Assembly: GCF_900104155.1 (NCBI RefSeq)
Contig: NZ_FMYB01000009.1
Coordinates: forward strand, 1-64,000
Source: Butyrivibrio sp. INlla16
Lineage (GTDB): Bacteria; Bacillota; Clostridia; Lachnospirales; Lachnospiraceae
Length of the DNA: 64,000 nucleotides
Direction of reading: 5' to 3'
Positions 33,299 to 42,049 of this stretch are shown piece by piece. The notes under the pieces are model-generated. The model did no database searches and was not told where the DNA came from. It saw only the letters and a program-made list of their open reading frames with translations. Both the position numbers and the translations under genes were made by a program. Positions within the stretch are counted from its first letter, which is position 1, and every line of letters begins with the position of its first letter.

Positions 33299-33871
33299 TT
33301 ATCTCTTACATGGAATGGGCTTTGTGGGGCACTTAGGCTTCTGGACGCCTGCCATAACGATTGCATCCTCGTCACAAGCCTCCATACACTTGCCGCACAG
33401 TGAACACTCATCCATAACAATTACGTGAACGAACTTATTCTTTCCGAGAATCGCATCATCTTCGCAGACATCCATACACTCGCCGCATCCTACGCACTTA
33501 CTTGCAAGGATGTGGTAGGTCATGAACTTCTTGCAGACACCGGCGCGGCAGCCCTTCTTGGCGATATGCTCATCAAAAATTTCTCCGTAACTGCCAAGTG
33601 CCTCCTTTACAGCATCTGCAATATCTTCGCCGTCTTCGCAGAGGGACTGGGTTTTCATCATCTCGGCAAGGTCTTCCATAAGAGCCTTGTCTCCGCTTCG
33701 TCCCTTCTTCTCGGTAATATCCTTTAAGATCATCTCCAGCTGTGTGATTCCTTCATATCCAAAAACGCATTTGCCACAGTTCTGGCAGGGATGGCTCTGG
33801 ACTTCCTTAAGAAGGACATCAACCACGCACTGATCTTCTTTTAATTCTTTGATCTTATCTGCGCTACTCAT
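33299..33871 (-). CDS. NuoF C-terminal-like iron-sulfur protein with two [4Fe-4S] ferredoxin motifs
   Basis: The protein has 190 residues. C29-x2-C32-x2-C35 and C78 match the cluster motif of the NuoF/HydB C-terminal domain (SCGKC...SLC). Two ferredoxin motifs follow at C126/129/132/136 and C156/159/162/166. The NADH- and FMN-binding part of NuoF is absent. It lies 10 bp after the NuoG/GltD fusion, so both likely form one electron-transfer complex, with the pyridine nucleotide bound by the partner. Confidence 0.88.
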   Translation of the reverse strand: MSSADKIKELKEDQCVVDVLLKEVQSHPCQNCGKCVFGYEGITQLEMILKDITEKKGRSGDKALMEDLAEMMKTQSLCEDGEDIADAVKEALGSYGEIFDEHIAKKGCRAGVCKKFMTYHILASKCVGCGECMDVCEDDAILGKNKFVHVIVMDECSLCGKCMEACDEDAIVMAGVQKPKCPTKPIPCKR

Positions 33872-33881
33872 CTTTTCCTCC

Positions 33882-35969
33882 TTAATACTCGTTCCAAAGC
33901 TTAACCTTGGTTATTGTCGTTCTAAGATCACACTGCAGACATCTTCCTGCTTCGCACTTAGCCTGGTCACAGGTAAGAGGTTTCTCAATCGCATCAAAAC
34001 TGCATTTTCTCTTGTCTGCTTCCATAACCTCAGCTTCGGTTCTTGCAAGATCCGCAAAGCCCTCAATCTGTCCGATGTATTTCTCGGGAGCCTGTCTTTC
34101 CACCAGAACTTCGCTGATATCGCCGTCTCCGCCAAGGAATTTATCGATTGCCACAGCGGCATCTCTTCCGCCTGCGATAGCCTCAATAACAGACTTTGTG
34201 CCTGTAACAACGTCGCCTGATGCAAATACACCTTCTACGCTGGTTGCACTGTCCTTAGCTGCAATGTAAGGTCCGTGTGTCAGCTCAACGCCCATCTTGT
34301 CTGTTCCCTCAGGCTTCTGACCTACAGCAAAGATTACATTGTCGACCTCAACTATCTGATTTGAACCTTCTTCGAGCTCGATGATAGCCTTTCTGTTTTC
34401 ATCGAAGTAGAACTTGTTTACCTTCTGGATCTCTACTCCGGTGGCTTTGGTATCACCTGTTATTCTAAGGAAGGAATGCGCTGCGTGAAGGATTACGCCT
34501 TCCTGCTCACCTTCCATTCTCTCCTCCTCTGAGGAGGTCATCTGCTGAAGATTCTCAAGACAAGCTATGTGCACTTCCTTAGCACCCTGTCTGATTGCGG
34601 TGCGGGCACAGTCGTAAGCAACGTTGCCGCCGCCGAGAACCATAACCTTATCGCCGACAGGAAGCGGATTGCCCTGTCTTGCTGCCTTAAGGAAGTCTGC
34701 ATTCACATATACGCCCTCAAGGTCATTTCCTTCGATCGGAAGCTTGGTTCCCTGATGTGTTCCTATGGATACCAGAACCGCATCAAAACCGCTCTGAAGA
34801 AGCTTTGCGGGCTCTTCACAGGCTTCGCCTGTCTTTAAGGTAATTCCTGCTTCAAGAATCGTAGCAATCTCTCTGTCTAAGAGCTCATCGGGAAGTCTGT
34901 ATGCAGGGATACCGTAGCGGCACTGTCCGCCTGCCTTCTCATTTTTCTCGAAAACAGTGACCTCATGGCCCTTCTTTGCAAGGTAGTAAGCGGCTGTAAG
35001 TCCGGAAGGACCTGCCCCGATAACGGCAACCTTCTTGCCTGTGGGAGTATCCTTTCTGACGTTCTTTTTCCACTCACCGCTCTCATTCGTAGCAGCTGCT
35101 CTCTTAAGTCTGCAGATAGATACAGGAGAATTGAGCTCTCCTCTCTTACACTGGCTCTCGCAGTTTCTTGTACAGACAGATCCGAGAGTCTCCGGGAAAG
35201 GCACCTTTTCACGAATAATGGCTGTCGCCTTATCAAAATTGCCTTCTTTCACAGCTCTTATATACTCAGGAATATCGATATGTGCAGGGCAGGTACTTCT
35301 GCAAGGCACAACGTTTTCATCATAGGTTCTCTCGGGTTTCATCAAATGGAATGCATCCACAATTGAACCTGTGGGACAAACCTCAATACATGCGCCGCAG
35401 AATCTGCAGCCGGCTTCCTTAAGGGACTTGCCCTCCGGGATTCCCGCTCTGATACCCATGTCGGTCTTGATGTAATCAAGAACATTAACACCACGCATAT
35501 CCTGACATGCTCTGATGCAGCGTCCGCATCTTACGCATCTTGTGAAAAGATGTGAAATCAGCGGATTGCTCTCATCATTCGGAACTGCTCTCGATTTCTT
35601 TCTCCAGCGCTCCGGGCTTACTCCCATGTACTGATACATTGACTGAAGCTCACATTTTCCGTACTTGGGACATCCTGTACAATCAGCGGGGTGCGTAGCA
35701 AGAATCAGCTCCATGGCTGTTTTTCTTACCTTTTCGGCCTCGGGGCCATTAACCGTGACCTTCATGCCATCAGTCACAGTCGTTTTACAAGAGGGCACAG
35801 CCCCCTCCACTCCGTCAATCTCAACAGAGCAGAGGCGACAACCTCCCTTTGCTTCCAAATCAGGATGGGAGCAAAGGTGCGGAATAAAAACGCCTGCTTC
35901 AAGGGCGGCATCTAGAACCGATGCGCCTTCTCTTGCCTCAATTTCTTTTCCGTCAATAAAAATCTTCAT
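33882..35969 (-). CDS. NuoG-like/GltD-like fusion flavoprotein oxidoreductase
   Basis: The protein has 695 residues. The N-terminal [2Fe-2S] has C33, C44, C47 and C61. The NuoG His-Cys box has H93, C97, C100 and C106. Two [4Fe-4S] motifs are C145/148/151/155 and C188/191/194/198. A GltD-like module follows, with cysteines near 223-274, an FAD site GAGPSG (318-323) and a second nucleotide site GGGNVAYD near 455. It probably accepts electrons from NAD(P)H and passes them along the iron-sulfur chain to the flavoprotein at 35989 or to ferredoxin. It is in the middle of the catabolic operon. Confidence 0.9.
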   Translation of the reverse strand: MKIFIDGKEIEAREGASVLDAALEAGVFIPHLCSHPDLEAKGGCRLCSVEIDGVEGAVPSCKTTVTDGMKVTVNGPEAEKVRKTAMELILATHPADCTGCPKYGKCELQSMYQYMGVSPERWRKKSRAVPNDESNPLISHLFTRCVRCGRCIRACQDMRGVNVLDYIKTDMGIRAGIPEGKSLKEAGCRFCGACIEVCPTGSIVDAFHLMKPERTYDENVVPCRSTCPAHIDIPEYIRAVKEGNFDKATAIIREKVPFPETLGSVCTRNCESQCKRGELNSPVSICRLKRAAATNESGEWKKNVRKDTPTGKKVAVIGAGPSGLTAAYYLAKKGHEVTVFEKNEKAGGQCRYGIPAYRLPDELLDREIATILEAGITLKTGEACEEPAKLLQSGFDAVLVSIGTHQGTKLPIEGNDLEGVYVNADFLKAARQGNPLPVGDKVMVLGGGNVAYDCARTAIRQGAKEVHIACLENLQQMTSSEEERMEGEQEGVILHAAHSFLRITGDTKATGVEIQKVNKFYFDENRKAIIELEEGSNQIVEVDNVIFAVGQKPEGTDKMGVELTHGPYIAAKDSATSVEGVFASGDVVTGTKSVIEAIAGGRDAAVAIDKFLGGDGDISEVLVERQAPEKYIGQIEGFADLARTEAEVMEADKRKCSFDAIEKPLTCDQAKCEAGRCLQCDLRTTITKVKLWNEY

Positions 35970-35988
35970 CTACCTGTAACCTCTGTTT

Positions 35989-37482
35989 TTATTCAAAATC
36001 ATCAAAGTTCTCAGAACCTGCTGATGCATTCTCACCTGCGATACGTCCGCTGTTCAGGCAGAATCCCATTGTGTTTCCTGAAAGGATGAAGGGATAGCTG
36101 TCACCGAAGATGTTGCATGCATCTGTTCCTGCTGCATAAAGGCCGGGAATAACCTTTGCATCCTGTGTGAGAACCTGTGTCTTGTGGTTGATCTTTACGC
36201 CGCCGAGTGAGCCGTATGCACCAACGTTCTCTCTGCAAAGGTAGAAAGGTGCCTTCTCGATGGGCTGCATATATGCACGATCCTTCTCAAAGATCTCATC
36301 AAAGCCGTTTGCACACATCTCGTTGTACTCTTCAACCTGCGCTACAAGGCCCTCTACATCGATGCCTGCCTTCTCAGCCAGCTCCTCGATTGTATCTGCC
36401 TGAACGATAGGCTCATAACCGTTTGCAAGGTCTACGTTCCACTGCTCATCGAAGTGATCGAAAAGATCATGAGGATGTACGTGAGAAACGATATCGGGTC
36501 CCTTTTTCTTATACTTTTTAAGCATCTTGCTATCGAAGATTGAATAAGCAACCTTGCCGGGCTGTGCTGCGATTGCGTTACCTGTGAAGGTTGTGTTTGC
36601 AATCTGATCCTCGGGCATGAATCTCTGTCCGTTTCTGTTTACCCAGAGGCAAGGCTGACGGAAAGCACCGTCAAGGATGAAGTGGTTCATGTTGTCGGGA
36701 AGCTGATACATAAGCTCCATGATGCAAGGCTCGTGGCCTGCGCCTGCTTCCCATGCCATCTTGATACCATCGCCCTTCATTCCGGGAACAGCGAAGTTGT
36801 AAATTGTGTTGCCATACTCGAACTCTGTCTGCTCCTTGATCATCTCCGGGTTATCACCGAAACCGCCTGTGCAGATGATTACTGCATTTGCTCTTGCTTC
36901 GATCTCTTCACCGTTCTTGTCAACTGCGATTACGCCTACAGCTGCGCCGTCCTCCATGATGATCTTCTTAACGGGAGTCTCGAACTGGAAGTCTACGCCA
37001 AGTTCCTTTGCTCTCTCTGTCATCTTCTTTGTCATAGCTGTTGCACAGCGAGGGCCGGGCATTCCGCCATCCTCAGGCTTTACAACGTGCCATGTGAACT
37101 CACCGTCTGAGTAAGCTCTTGTAGCCTCAGGAGCGCTGAATGCTCTCTGAACACCTACGAACTCAACGCCCATATCCATGAGCCAGTCAATTGTGTCACC
37201 TGACTTGAAGTAGTAATCTCTTACCATTCTTGCGTCTACACGATAGTGAGTGAAATACATGTGCTTTCTGAAAGCTTCACCGGGTGTAAGAGCAATCATG
37301 TGATCCTTCTGAATTCTGGAGCCTACGCCAAGAGGGCCCATACCCATGTTTGCTGCACCACCTGTGGTGGATGACTTCTCAAAAGTGATTACGCTTGCGC
37401 CGTTCTCGGCTGCCGCAATACTTGCTGCAAGTCCTGAAAGGCCTGCTGCTACTACGATTACATCTGACTGTAACTGTTTCAT
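35989..37482 (-). CDS. FAD-dependent oxidoreductase, fumarate reductase/enoate reductase-like
   Basis: The protein has 497 residues. The N-terminal dinucleotide fold is VVAAGLSGLAAS (the first Gly of GxGxxG is Ala), then FEKSSTTGGAANMG and IICTGGFGDNPEM. The C-terminal FAD part has GGVKINHKTQVL and PGLYAAGTDACNIFGDSYP. Relatives in COG1053 reduce C=C bonds of fumarate, urocanate, acrylates or ketosteroids. It has no signal peptide or heme motif, so it is cytosolic and takes electrons from protein partners. It is probably the substrate-reducing or dehydrogenating enzyme of the operon. Confidence 0.85.
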   Translation of the reverse strand: MKQLQSDVIVVAAGLSGLAASIAAAENGASVITFEKSSTTGGAANMGMGPLGVGSRIQKDHMIALTPGEAFRKHMYFTHYRVDARMVRDYYFKSGDTIDWLMDMGVEFVGVQRAFSAPEATRAYSDGEFTWHVVKPEDGGMPGPRCATAMTKKMTERAKELGVDFQFETPVKKIIMEDGAAVGVIAVDKNGEEIEARANAVIICTGGFGDNPEMIKEQTEFEYGNTIYNFAVPGMKGDGIKMAWEAGAGHEPCIMELMYQLPDNMNHFILDGAFRQPCLWVNRNGQRFMPEDQIANTTFTGNAIAAQPGKVAYSIFDSKMLKKYKKKGPDIVSHVHPHDLFDHFDEQWNVDLANGYEPIVQADTIEELAEKAGIDVEGLVAQVEEYNEMCANGFDEIFEKDRAYMQPIEKAPFYLCRENVGAYGSLGGVKINHKTQVLTQDAKVIPGLYAAGTDACNIFGDSYPFILSGNTMGFCLNSGRIAGENASAGSENFDDFE

Positions 37483-37502
37483 TTTTACTTACCTCCAAAT
37501 AA

Positions 37503-37970
37503 TTATTCGTTGCCACAAATACTTTCTGTCATTTTTTCTGCCGGACGGTTCCAAAGGAAGGAAACAATGTATCCGACGATATAGATCGGAATGAATGTCG
37601 TTGCCATTCCGATAAAATATGCAATGATAGGTGCATGATTCAGAATAACCACATTAAAATATGTAAGAATCAGGCTATTGATCACAACATATGTAAGGTT
37701 CACAACTGCGTTTATGCAAAGACCAAAGGGAAGTGTATTCGGCTTTGTCTTGCAGAAATTCGCAAATCCGATTCCCCATCCGACACAGGGAAGTGTCACG
37801 CCAACCACAAAAGACACTGCATAAGCAATAATGAAATTGATTAAAAGCAACTGCGGTATAACCGTGTGAATCGCAAGCAGCTGTGCTGTAAGTGAAATAG
37901 CAAGTGCTATCGGAATGTTCATAATAAGCGCATTCACTGCGCGATATTTAAAACTCTTTTTCATTGCCAT
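37503..37970 (-). CDS. DUF2798-like small membrane protein
   Basis: The protein has 155 residues and four transmembrane segments (about 15-33, 42-63, 85-108 and 118-145). The layout and the start RAVNALIMNIPIALAISLTAQ suggest DUF2798. It could anchor or transport a pathway component; no direct evidence. It is the second gene of the operon, 15 bp after the reductase. Confidence 0.65.
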   Translation of the reverse strand: MAMKKSFKYRAVNALIMNIPIALAISLTAQLLAIHTVIPQLLLINFIIAYAVSFVVGVTLPCVGWGIGFANFCKTKPNTLPFGLCINAVVNLTYVVINSLILTYFNVVILNHAPIIAYFIGMATTFIPIYIVGYIVSFLWNRPAEKMTESICGNE

Positions 37971-37985
37971 ATCCTCCGAAAAGTA

Positions 37986-38930
37986 TTAGATTCCCTTGAA
38001 ATTCTTCTCTTTATATCTGATGATCTTTTTACCTACAATCTCTCTGTTCTCGGGATTTCCGAAGAATCCGCCCTGAGTATGTCCGATCTCCTCAAGGTGT
38101 CTAGCTCTTCCCTCAACAGTTGTACGATCCTTCAAGAGGCCATCCTCCTGAATAACGAACTTCCACTTGCCGTCCTCTGTCTGCTCGAGGTTTCCACCTG
38201 CGCCGCAAACCTGGCACTCGATAGGATAGTGAAGGCCGTCCCACTGAGGCTCACCGAGAACAAGTGCATTTGAGTGGCAGTTCGGGCACCATCCCATGTT
38301 CTCGTCGCCGAGCCATTTTCTCTCCTCTACGGGAGTCTTAACAGCTTCGATGATGTTCTCACCCATCTTGTGTGCTCTTGCGATGAGCTCGTCATCCAGC
38401 AGGCACTGTGCCGGGCCCGGAACTCTTGTTGCAAGGATCATGTCTACAACCTTCATGTCAGTTGTGAACATTGTTGCCTGAAGTCCCTCGAGAGCCATTG
38501 ACTGCCATGCTCTTGTTGATCCACCTACTGAGATAAGACCTGCAACCCTGTCTCTGTGCTCGATGGCACCGATTGTCTCAAGGAATGCTGTCTCGTAGCT
38601 AAGACTTCTCTGTGCAAATGTCAGATAATTGGCGGATGGCATTAGATCATATGTAGGAACTGAATAGATAACCGCATCCTGATCAAGAAGGACATCCATG
38701 ATCTTTTTCTTATCGTCCTTATCATCAAGTACGCATCCTACGTTCTTGCCCTGTGACATACCGATGGTGCAGGATGTGCATCCGGTACAATCCAGAATGT
38801 TGTAATCCCTAAGATTGATCATAGTTACTTCTGCGCCGGCTTCCTCACATGCAATGAGTGCTTCCTTTAAAAGGATCTCACTGTTGCTGTTCTTTCTTCC
38901 GGCTGTAACTCCCATTACTTTGATACTCAT
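37986..38930 (-). CDS. Iron-sulfur flavoprotein/NAD(P)H-dependent FMN reductase with C-terminal Zn ribbon
   Basis: The protein has 314 residues. The flavodoxin-like N-terminal domain has VTAGRKNSNSEIL. The Cys cluster C48-x2-C51-x2-C54-x11-C66 is of the compact iron-sulfur flavoprotein kind. SVPTYDLMPSANY and GLISVGGSTRAWQS line the flavin site. The C-terminal part adds a rubredoxin-like ribbon (CPNC...CQVC near 220-245) and a charged tail. It is the first gene of the operon, behind AAGGGAG, divergent from the PucR gene. Confidence 0.85.
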   Translation of the reverse strand: MSIKVMGVTAGRKNSNSEILLKEALIACEEAGAEVTMINLRDYNILDCTGCTSCTIGMSQGKNVGCVLDDKDDKKKIMDVLLDQDAVIYSVPTYDLMPSANYLTFAQRSLSYETAFLETIGAIEHRDRVAGLISVGGSTRAWQSMALEGLQATMFTTDMKVVDMILATRVPGPAQCLLDDELIARAHKMGENIIEAVKTPVEERKWLGDENMGWCPNCHSNALVLGEPQWDGLHYPIECQVCGAGGNLEQTEDGKWKFVIQEDGLLKDRTTVEGRARHLEEIGHTQGGFFGNPENREIVGKKIIRYKEKNFKGI

Positions 38931-38955
38931 AAAAATTCTCCCTTTTCCTTTTAAT

Positions 38956-39065
38956 TCAGAATTCGCTCTGATAGTTAAGAATTTATCATTCAGAGTTTCC
39001 CTTTACATCCAACAGCCATTGAGTAAAATCTCAAAATAATGTATACTTTTTCCGACGTTTGTCGG
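38956..39065. promoter_or_regulatory. Divergent control region between the catabolic operon and the PucR regulator
   Basis: For the plus-strand regulator: TTGAGT (39019-39024), 17-bp spacer and TATACT (39042-39047). A perfect dyad CCGAC-GTTT-GTCGG (39052-39065) lies just after the -10. On the operon side three half-sites TCAGA (38956-38960), TCTGA (38967-38971) and TCAGAG (38990-38995) form inverted repeats, likely activator sites. No strong promoter for the operon is evident, which suits an activated promoter. Confidence 0.6.
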
Positions 39066-39106
39066 ATGCAACGAAAATTTACTTAAAAACGGGAGATAGC
39101 AGTAAA

Positions 39107-40618
39107 ATGGCTTATATTTCAGATATTCTGGATGCAATAGAGAAAAAGTACGATTTAAAAGTGCATGGAAACTATCAAAAAAGGCATTCAATTGACGGAA
39201 TACGCTTTTTTAACGAAAATGATGCCAACATTGAGCATCTGATGCCGAATATTCTGTATCTTGCGGATTACAAAACCTTTGGGAAAGAGGAGGTTTACGG
39301 CGATATCCTTTTCATAGGAACCGGTCAGAACACTCCTGCCTCGGACTCCCTTTATATAGAAGAAGAGCTGAACATATTAGAGTTGTACAACCTTATGGAG
39401 GATGTAATTCTGGCATATCAGAACATAGATGTGCAAAAGCGAAGTCTTTTCAGTATCCTGCACAACGGCTACGGTATCGACGCCCTCCTTCAGACGGCAT
39501 ACAAATACCTCAATAATCCCGTCGTGGTCTGTGACAGTAGTTATGGAATTCTGGCATCCTTCCCCGATGTTTCCGAGGATAAGAACCTGGAAATAAAGAA
39601 CAACAGACTATCCGTCAAAGCCAAATACTCCGAGGATATGGAACAAAAGAAAGTTACCGAAAGAATCTACCACTCGGTATATCCCTTCGCCGTGAAGCTT
39701 GAAGAAAGCGATTTTGACTGGATATTCGAAAGCATAAGAATAAAACACGCAGTTGTGGGCTATATTTGCGTAAGATGTAATGAACGTGAACACACAGAAA
39801 GTGATCTTGACCTCATTCACTCCCTCGCCCAGATGGTATCAATACAGCTGCAAAAGGACGACAGTTACCGGAATCCCCAGGGTATCAAATATGATATGTT
39901 CCTGCGGGATCTTTTCGGACGCCACTATGATGAAGAAACCGCTGTGAACCAGCTGTCGCTTCTGGGAATAAAGCCTAAGGAATACTACTACATCATTGCC
40001 AGCAGCTTTACCGCCACCTCCAGAAGACTTATGGCTTACCATATCTATATCCAGCAGCTTTCCACCATCTTTTCAAACAGTGTGACCGGTATCTTCGGTA
40101 ACCGTTTTATAACTCTTGTTTCCACATCAAAAATGGAAGCCATGACTCCAAAGACTGAAAAGAGGCTGAAAACCTTCCTTACAATGAATCACATGATAGG
40201 AACCGTAAGCTATCTTTATGACAAATTGAGTGAAAGCTCCGCCTATTTCAGCCAGTGCCAGGGACTTTTGTCGCAGAGACTCCCTGTTTTTAACGAATCA
40301 CCCATTATTTATTACCGTGATTACTACTTAAAACACATACTTAGCTCCGCGAACAAAGAATCAATGGTCCATGCCTCAATCCACCCCTCCATCAAGTTCA
40401 TGAAAAAACATGACAAGGAGCACGGAACGAACTACATCAGCACTCTGGAAACTTATTTCGACAATAATAGAAGCGCACCTGCCACAGCAAATGCGCTTTT
40501 CATACACAAGTCCACCCTCTTCTACCGCTTCGACAAGATGAAACAGCTCTTCGACATACGCCTAGATGACAAGGACGCCCTCTTCGCCTACGAATACTCC
40601 CTAAAACTGCTGCAGTAA
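39107..40618 (+). CDS. PucR family transcriptional regulator
   Basis: The protein has 503 residues. An N-terminal domain of about 110 residues, a GAF-like middle part (SLFSILHNGYGIDALLQTAYKYL to VSIQLQKD) and the PucR C-terminal helix-turn-helix (TLETYFDNNRSAPATANALFIHKSTLFYRFDKMKQLF) are visible. PucR-type proteins usually activate catabolic genes in response to a metabolite. The ATG at 39107 follows GGGAG; the TTG further up would overlap the dyad and is rejected. It is divergent from, and surely controls, the operon starting at 38930. Confidence 0.9.
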   Translation: MAYISDILDAIEKKYDLKVHGNYQKRHSIDGIRFFNENDANIEHLMPNILYLADYKTFGKEEVYGDILFIGTGQNTPASDSLYIEEELNILELYNLMEDVILAYQNIDVQKRSLFSILHNGYGIDALLQTAYKYLNNPVVVCDSSYGILASFPDVSEDKNLEIKNNRLSVKAKYSEDMEQKKVTERIYHSVYPFAVKLEESDFDWIFESIRIKHAVVGYICVRCNEREHTESDLDLIHSLAQMVSIQLQKDDSYRNPQGIKYDMFLRDLFGRHYDEETAVNQLSLLGIKPKEYYYIIASSFTATSRRLMAYHIYIQQLSTIFSNSVTGIFGNRFITLVSTSKMEAMTPKTEKRLKTFLTMNHMIGTVSYLYDKLSESSAYFSQCQGLLSQRLPVFNESPIIYYRDYYLKHILSSANKESMVHASIHPSIKFMKKHDKEHGTNYISTLETYFDNNRSAPATANALFIHKSTLFYRFDKMKQLFDIRLDDKDALFAYEYSLKLLQ

Positions 40619-40652
40619 CTTCGCACGGCAGCCCCATGGCCCGGGCGAAGTT
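40617..40652. terminator. Bidirectional terminator between PucR and MATE genes
   Basis: AACTTCGC (40617-40624) and GCGAAGTT (40645-40652) pair perfectly around a GC-rich loop. It lies in the 41-bp gap between convergent genes. T tracts are weak. Confidence 0.6.
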
Positions 40653-40659
40653 ATTTGCC

Positions 40660-42024
40660 TCAGGTGGTTTGGATGCTGGCATGGGTGTGGAGACGTTTTC
40701 TCTGGAAATAGGTGTAGTAGCGGAGCCAGGCGGTGACGCCGCTGATGAGCCAGACGATTCCGGAGGAAAGCCAGATACCGGTCGCTCCGAAGCCGAGGTA
40801 TGAGGTCAAAAGGAGCGGTATGGTGAATCTTCCGATGACCTCTATTACACCGTTGAATAGGGAGAAGAATGCATCTCCAATGCCGGTCAGGACTCCGCGA
40901 ACAACATAAATTAATCCGAGCGCAAGATAGAACAGACTTGTAATCTTAAGTCCGTCAGCACCAAGAGTTATAACCTCCGTATCAGTTACAAACATACTGC
41001 AAATAGCTCTTCCGAACAGTTGCATTGTAAATACCAGAATGGCTGTGAATACGGCCATAATAACAAGACCGCTCTTGTAACCCGAATAGACGCGGTCGTT
41101 TCTTTTTGCTCCGAAGTTCTGTCCGCTGTAGGTCGCAAGGGATGCTCCCAGCGTTGCATAGGGCTGATGAATAAGCTGCTCTATCCTGTTTGTGGCTGTA
41201 AAAGCTGCCACTACAGTCGTTCCGTAGGAATTGACTATTCGCTGAACCGCCATGGCTGAAATCGCAATGAGTCCGAACTGGATCGACATGGGCACTCCAA
41301 GGCGAACAATCTTGTAGGTCATATGCATTGATATCTCGAAGTCTTCCTTCTCAAAGCGGAAATATCTGTTGGTTTTGTATGCGTATATTGCACTTAGTAC
41401 CACCGAGATAAACTGCGCCACAACAGTGGCAAGAGCCGCGCCCTTGATTCCAAGCCTGAAAACGCACACAAACACAATATCAAGTACAATATTTATAACA
41501 GTTGATATCATCAGGAAATACAGTGGTGTTCTGGAGTCTCCGAGCGCACGCAGCATTGAAGACAAATAGTTGTACAAGGATACAAACAAAAGCCCGATAC
41601 ACATAAAGCGCACATATAATATGGCATCTCCAATGATAAGCTCCGGTGTCCCCAGAAGTTTAAGCAGATGAGGTGCGAGAAGGAATCCCAGCGCTCCGAA
41701 AAATATCGGAACCAAGAGCATAATAAGACCTGTGTTAACTATGCATTTTTTCACCTTGCTGTCTATGTGGGCTCCGTAATACTGCGACACCACAATACCG
41801 CCGCCACCTCCGATACCGTTGCAAAGCGCAAAAAACAGGAAAGTTATGGAGCTTGTGGCACCGACAGCGGCAAATGCATCTGCTCCGACAAATCTTCCGA
41901 CAATTATCGAATCGGCGAGATTATATATCTGCTGGAAAATATTTCCAATCAGTGTAGGGAGGGCAAACACCAGGATGTGTCTTGCCGGATTCCCTGTCGT
42001 CATATCTGTTATGTTACTTTTCAT
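40660..42024 (-). CDS. MATE family efflux transporter
   Basis: The protein has 454 residues and 12 transmembrane segments. LPTLIGNIFQQIYNLADSIIVGRFVG is the diagnostic MATE N-terminal region, repeated in weaker form after residue 240. These proteins expel drugs or other cations using Na+ or H+. It follows the second ABC half-transporter by 25 bp and is likely co-transcribed with the pair. Confidence 0.93.
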   Translation of the reverse strand: MKSNITDMTTGNPARHILVFALPTLIGNIFQQIYNLADSIIVGRFVGADAFAAVGATSSITFLFFALCNGIGGGGGIVVSQYYGAHIDSKVKKCIVNTGLIMLLVPIFFGALGFLLAPHLLKLLGTPELIIGDAILYVRFMCIGLLFVSLYNYLSSMLRALGDSRTPLYFLMISTVINIVLDIVFVCVFRLGIKGAALATVVAQFISVVLSAIYAYKTNRYFRFEKEDFEISMHMTYKIVRLGVPMSIQFGLIAISAMAVQRIVNSYGTTVVAAFTATNRIEQLIHQPYATLGASLATYSGQNFGAKRNDRVYSGYKSGLVIMAVFTAILVFTMQLFGRAICSMFVTDTEVITLGADGLKITSLFYLALGLIYVVRGVLTGIGDAFFSLFNGVIEVIGRFTIPLLLTSYLGFGATGIWLSSGIVWLISGVTAWLRYYTYFQRKRLHTHASIQTT

Positions 42025-42049
42025 AATATCCTACTCCATCAAAATAGCC

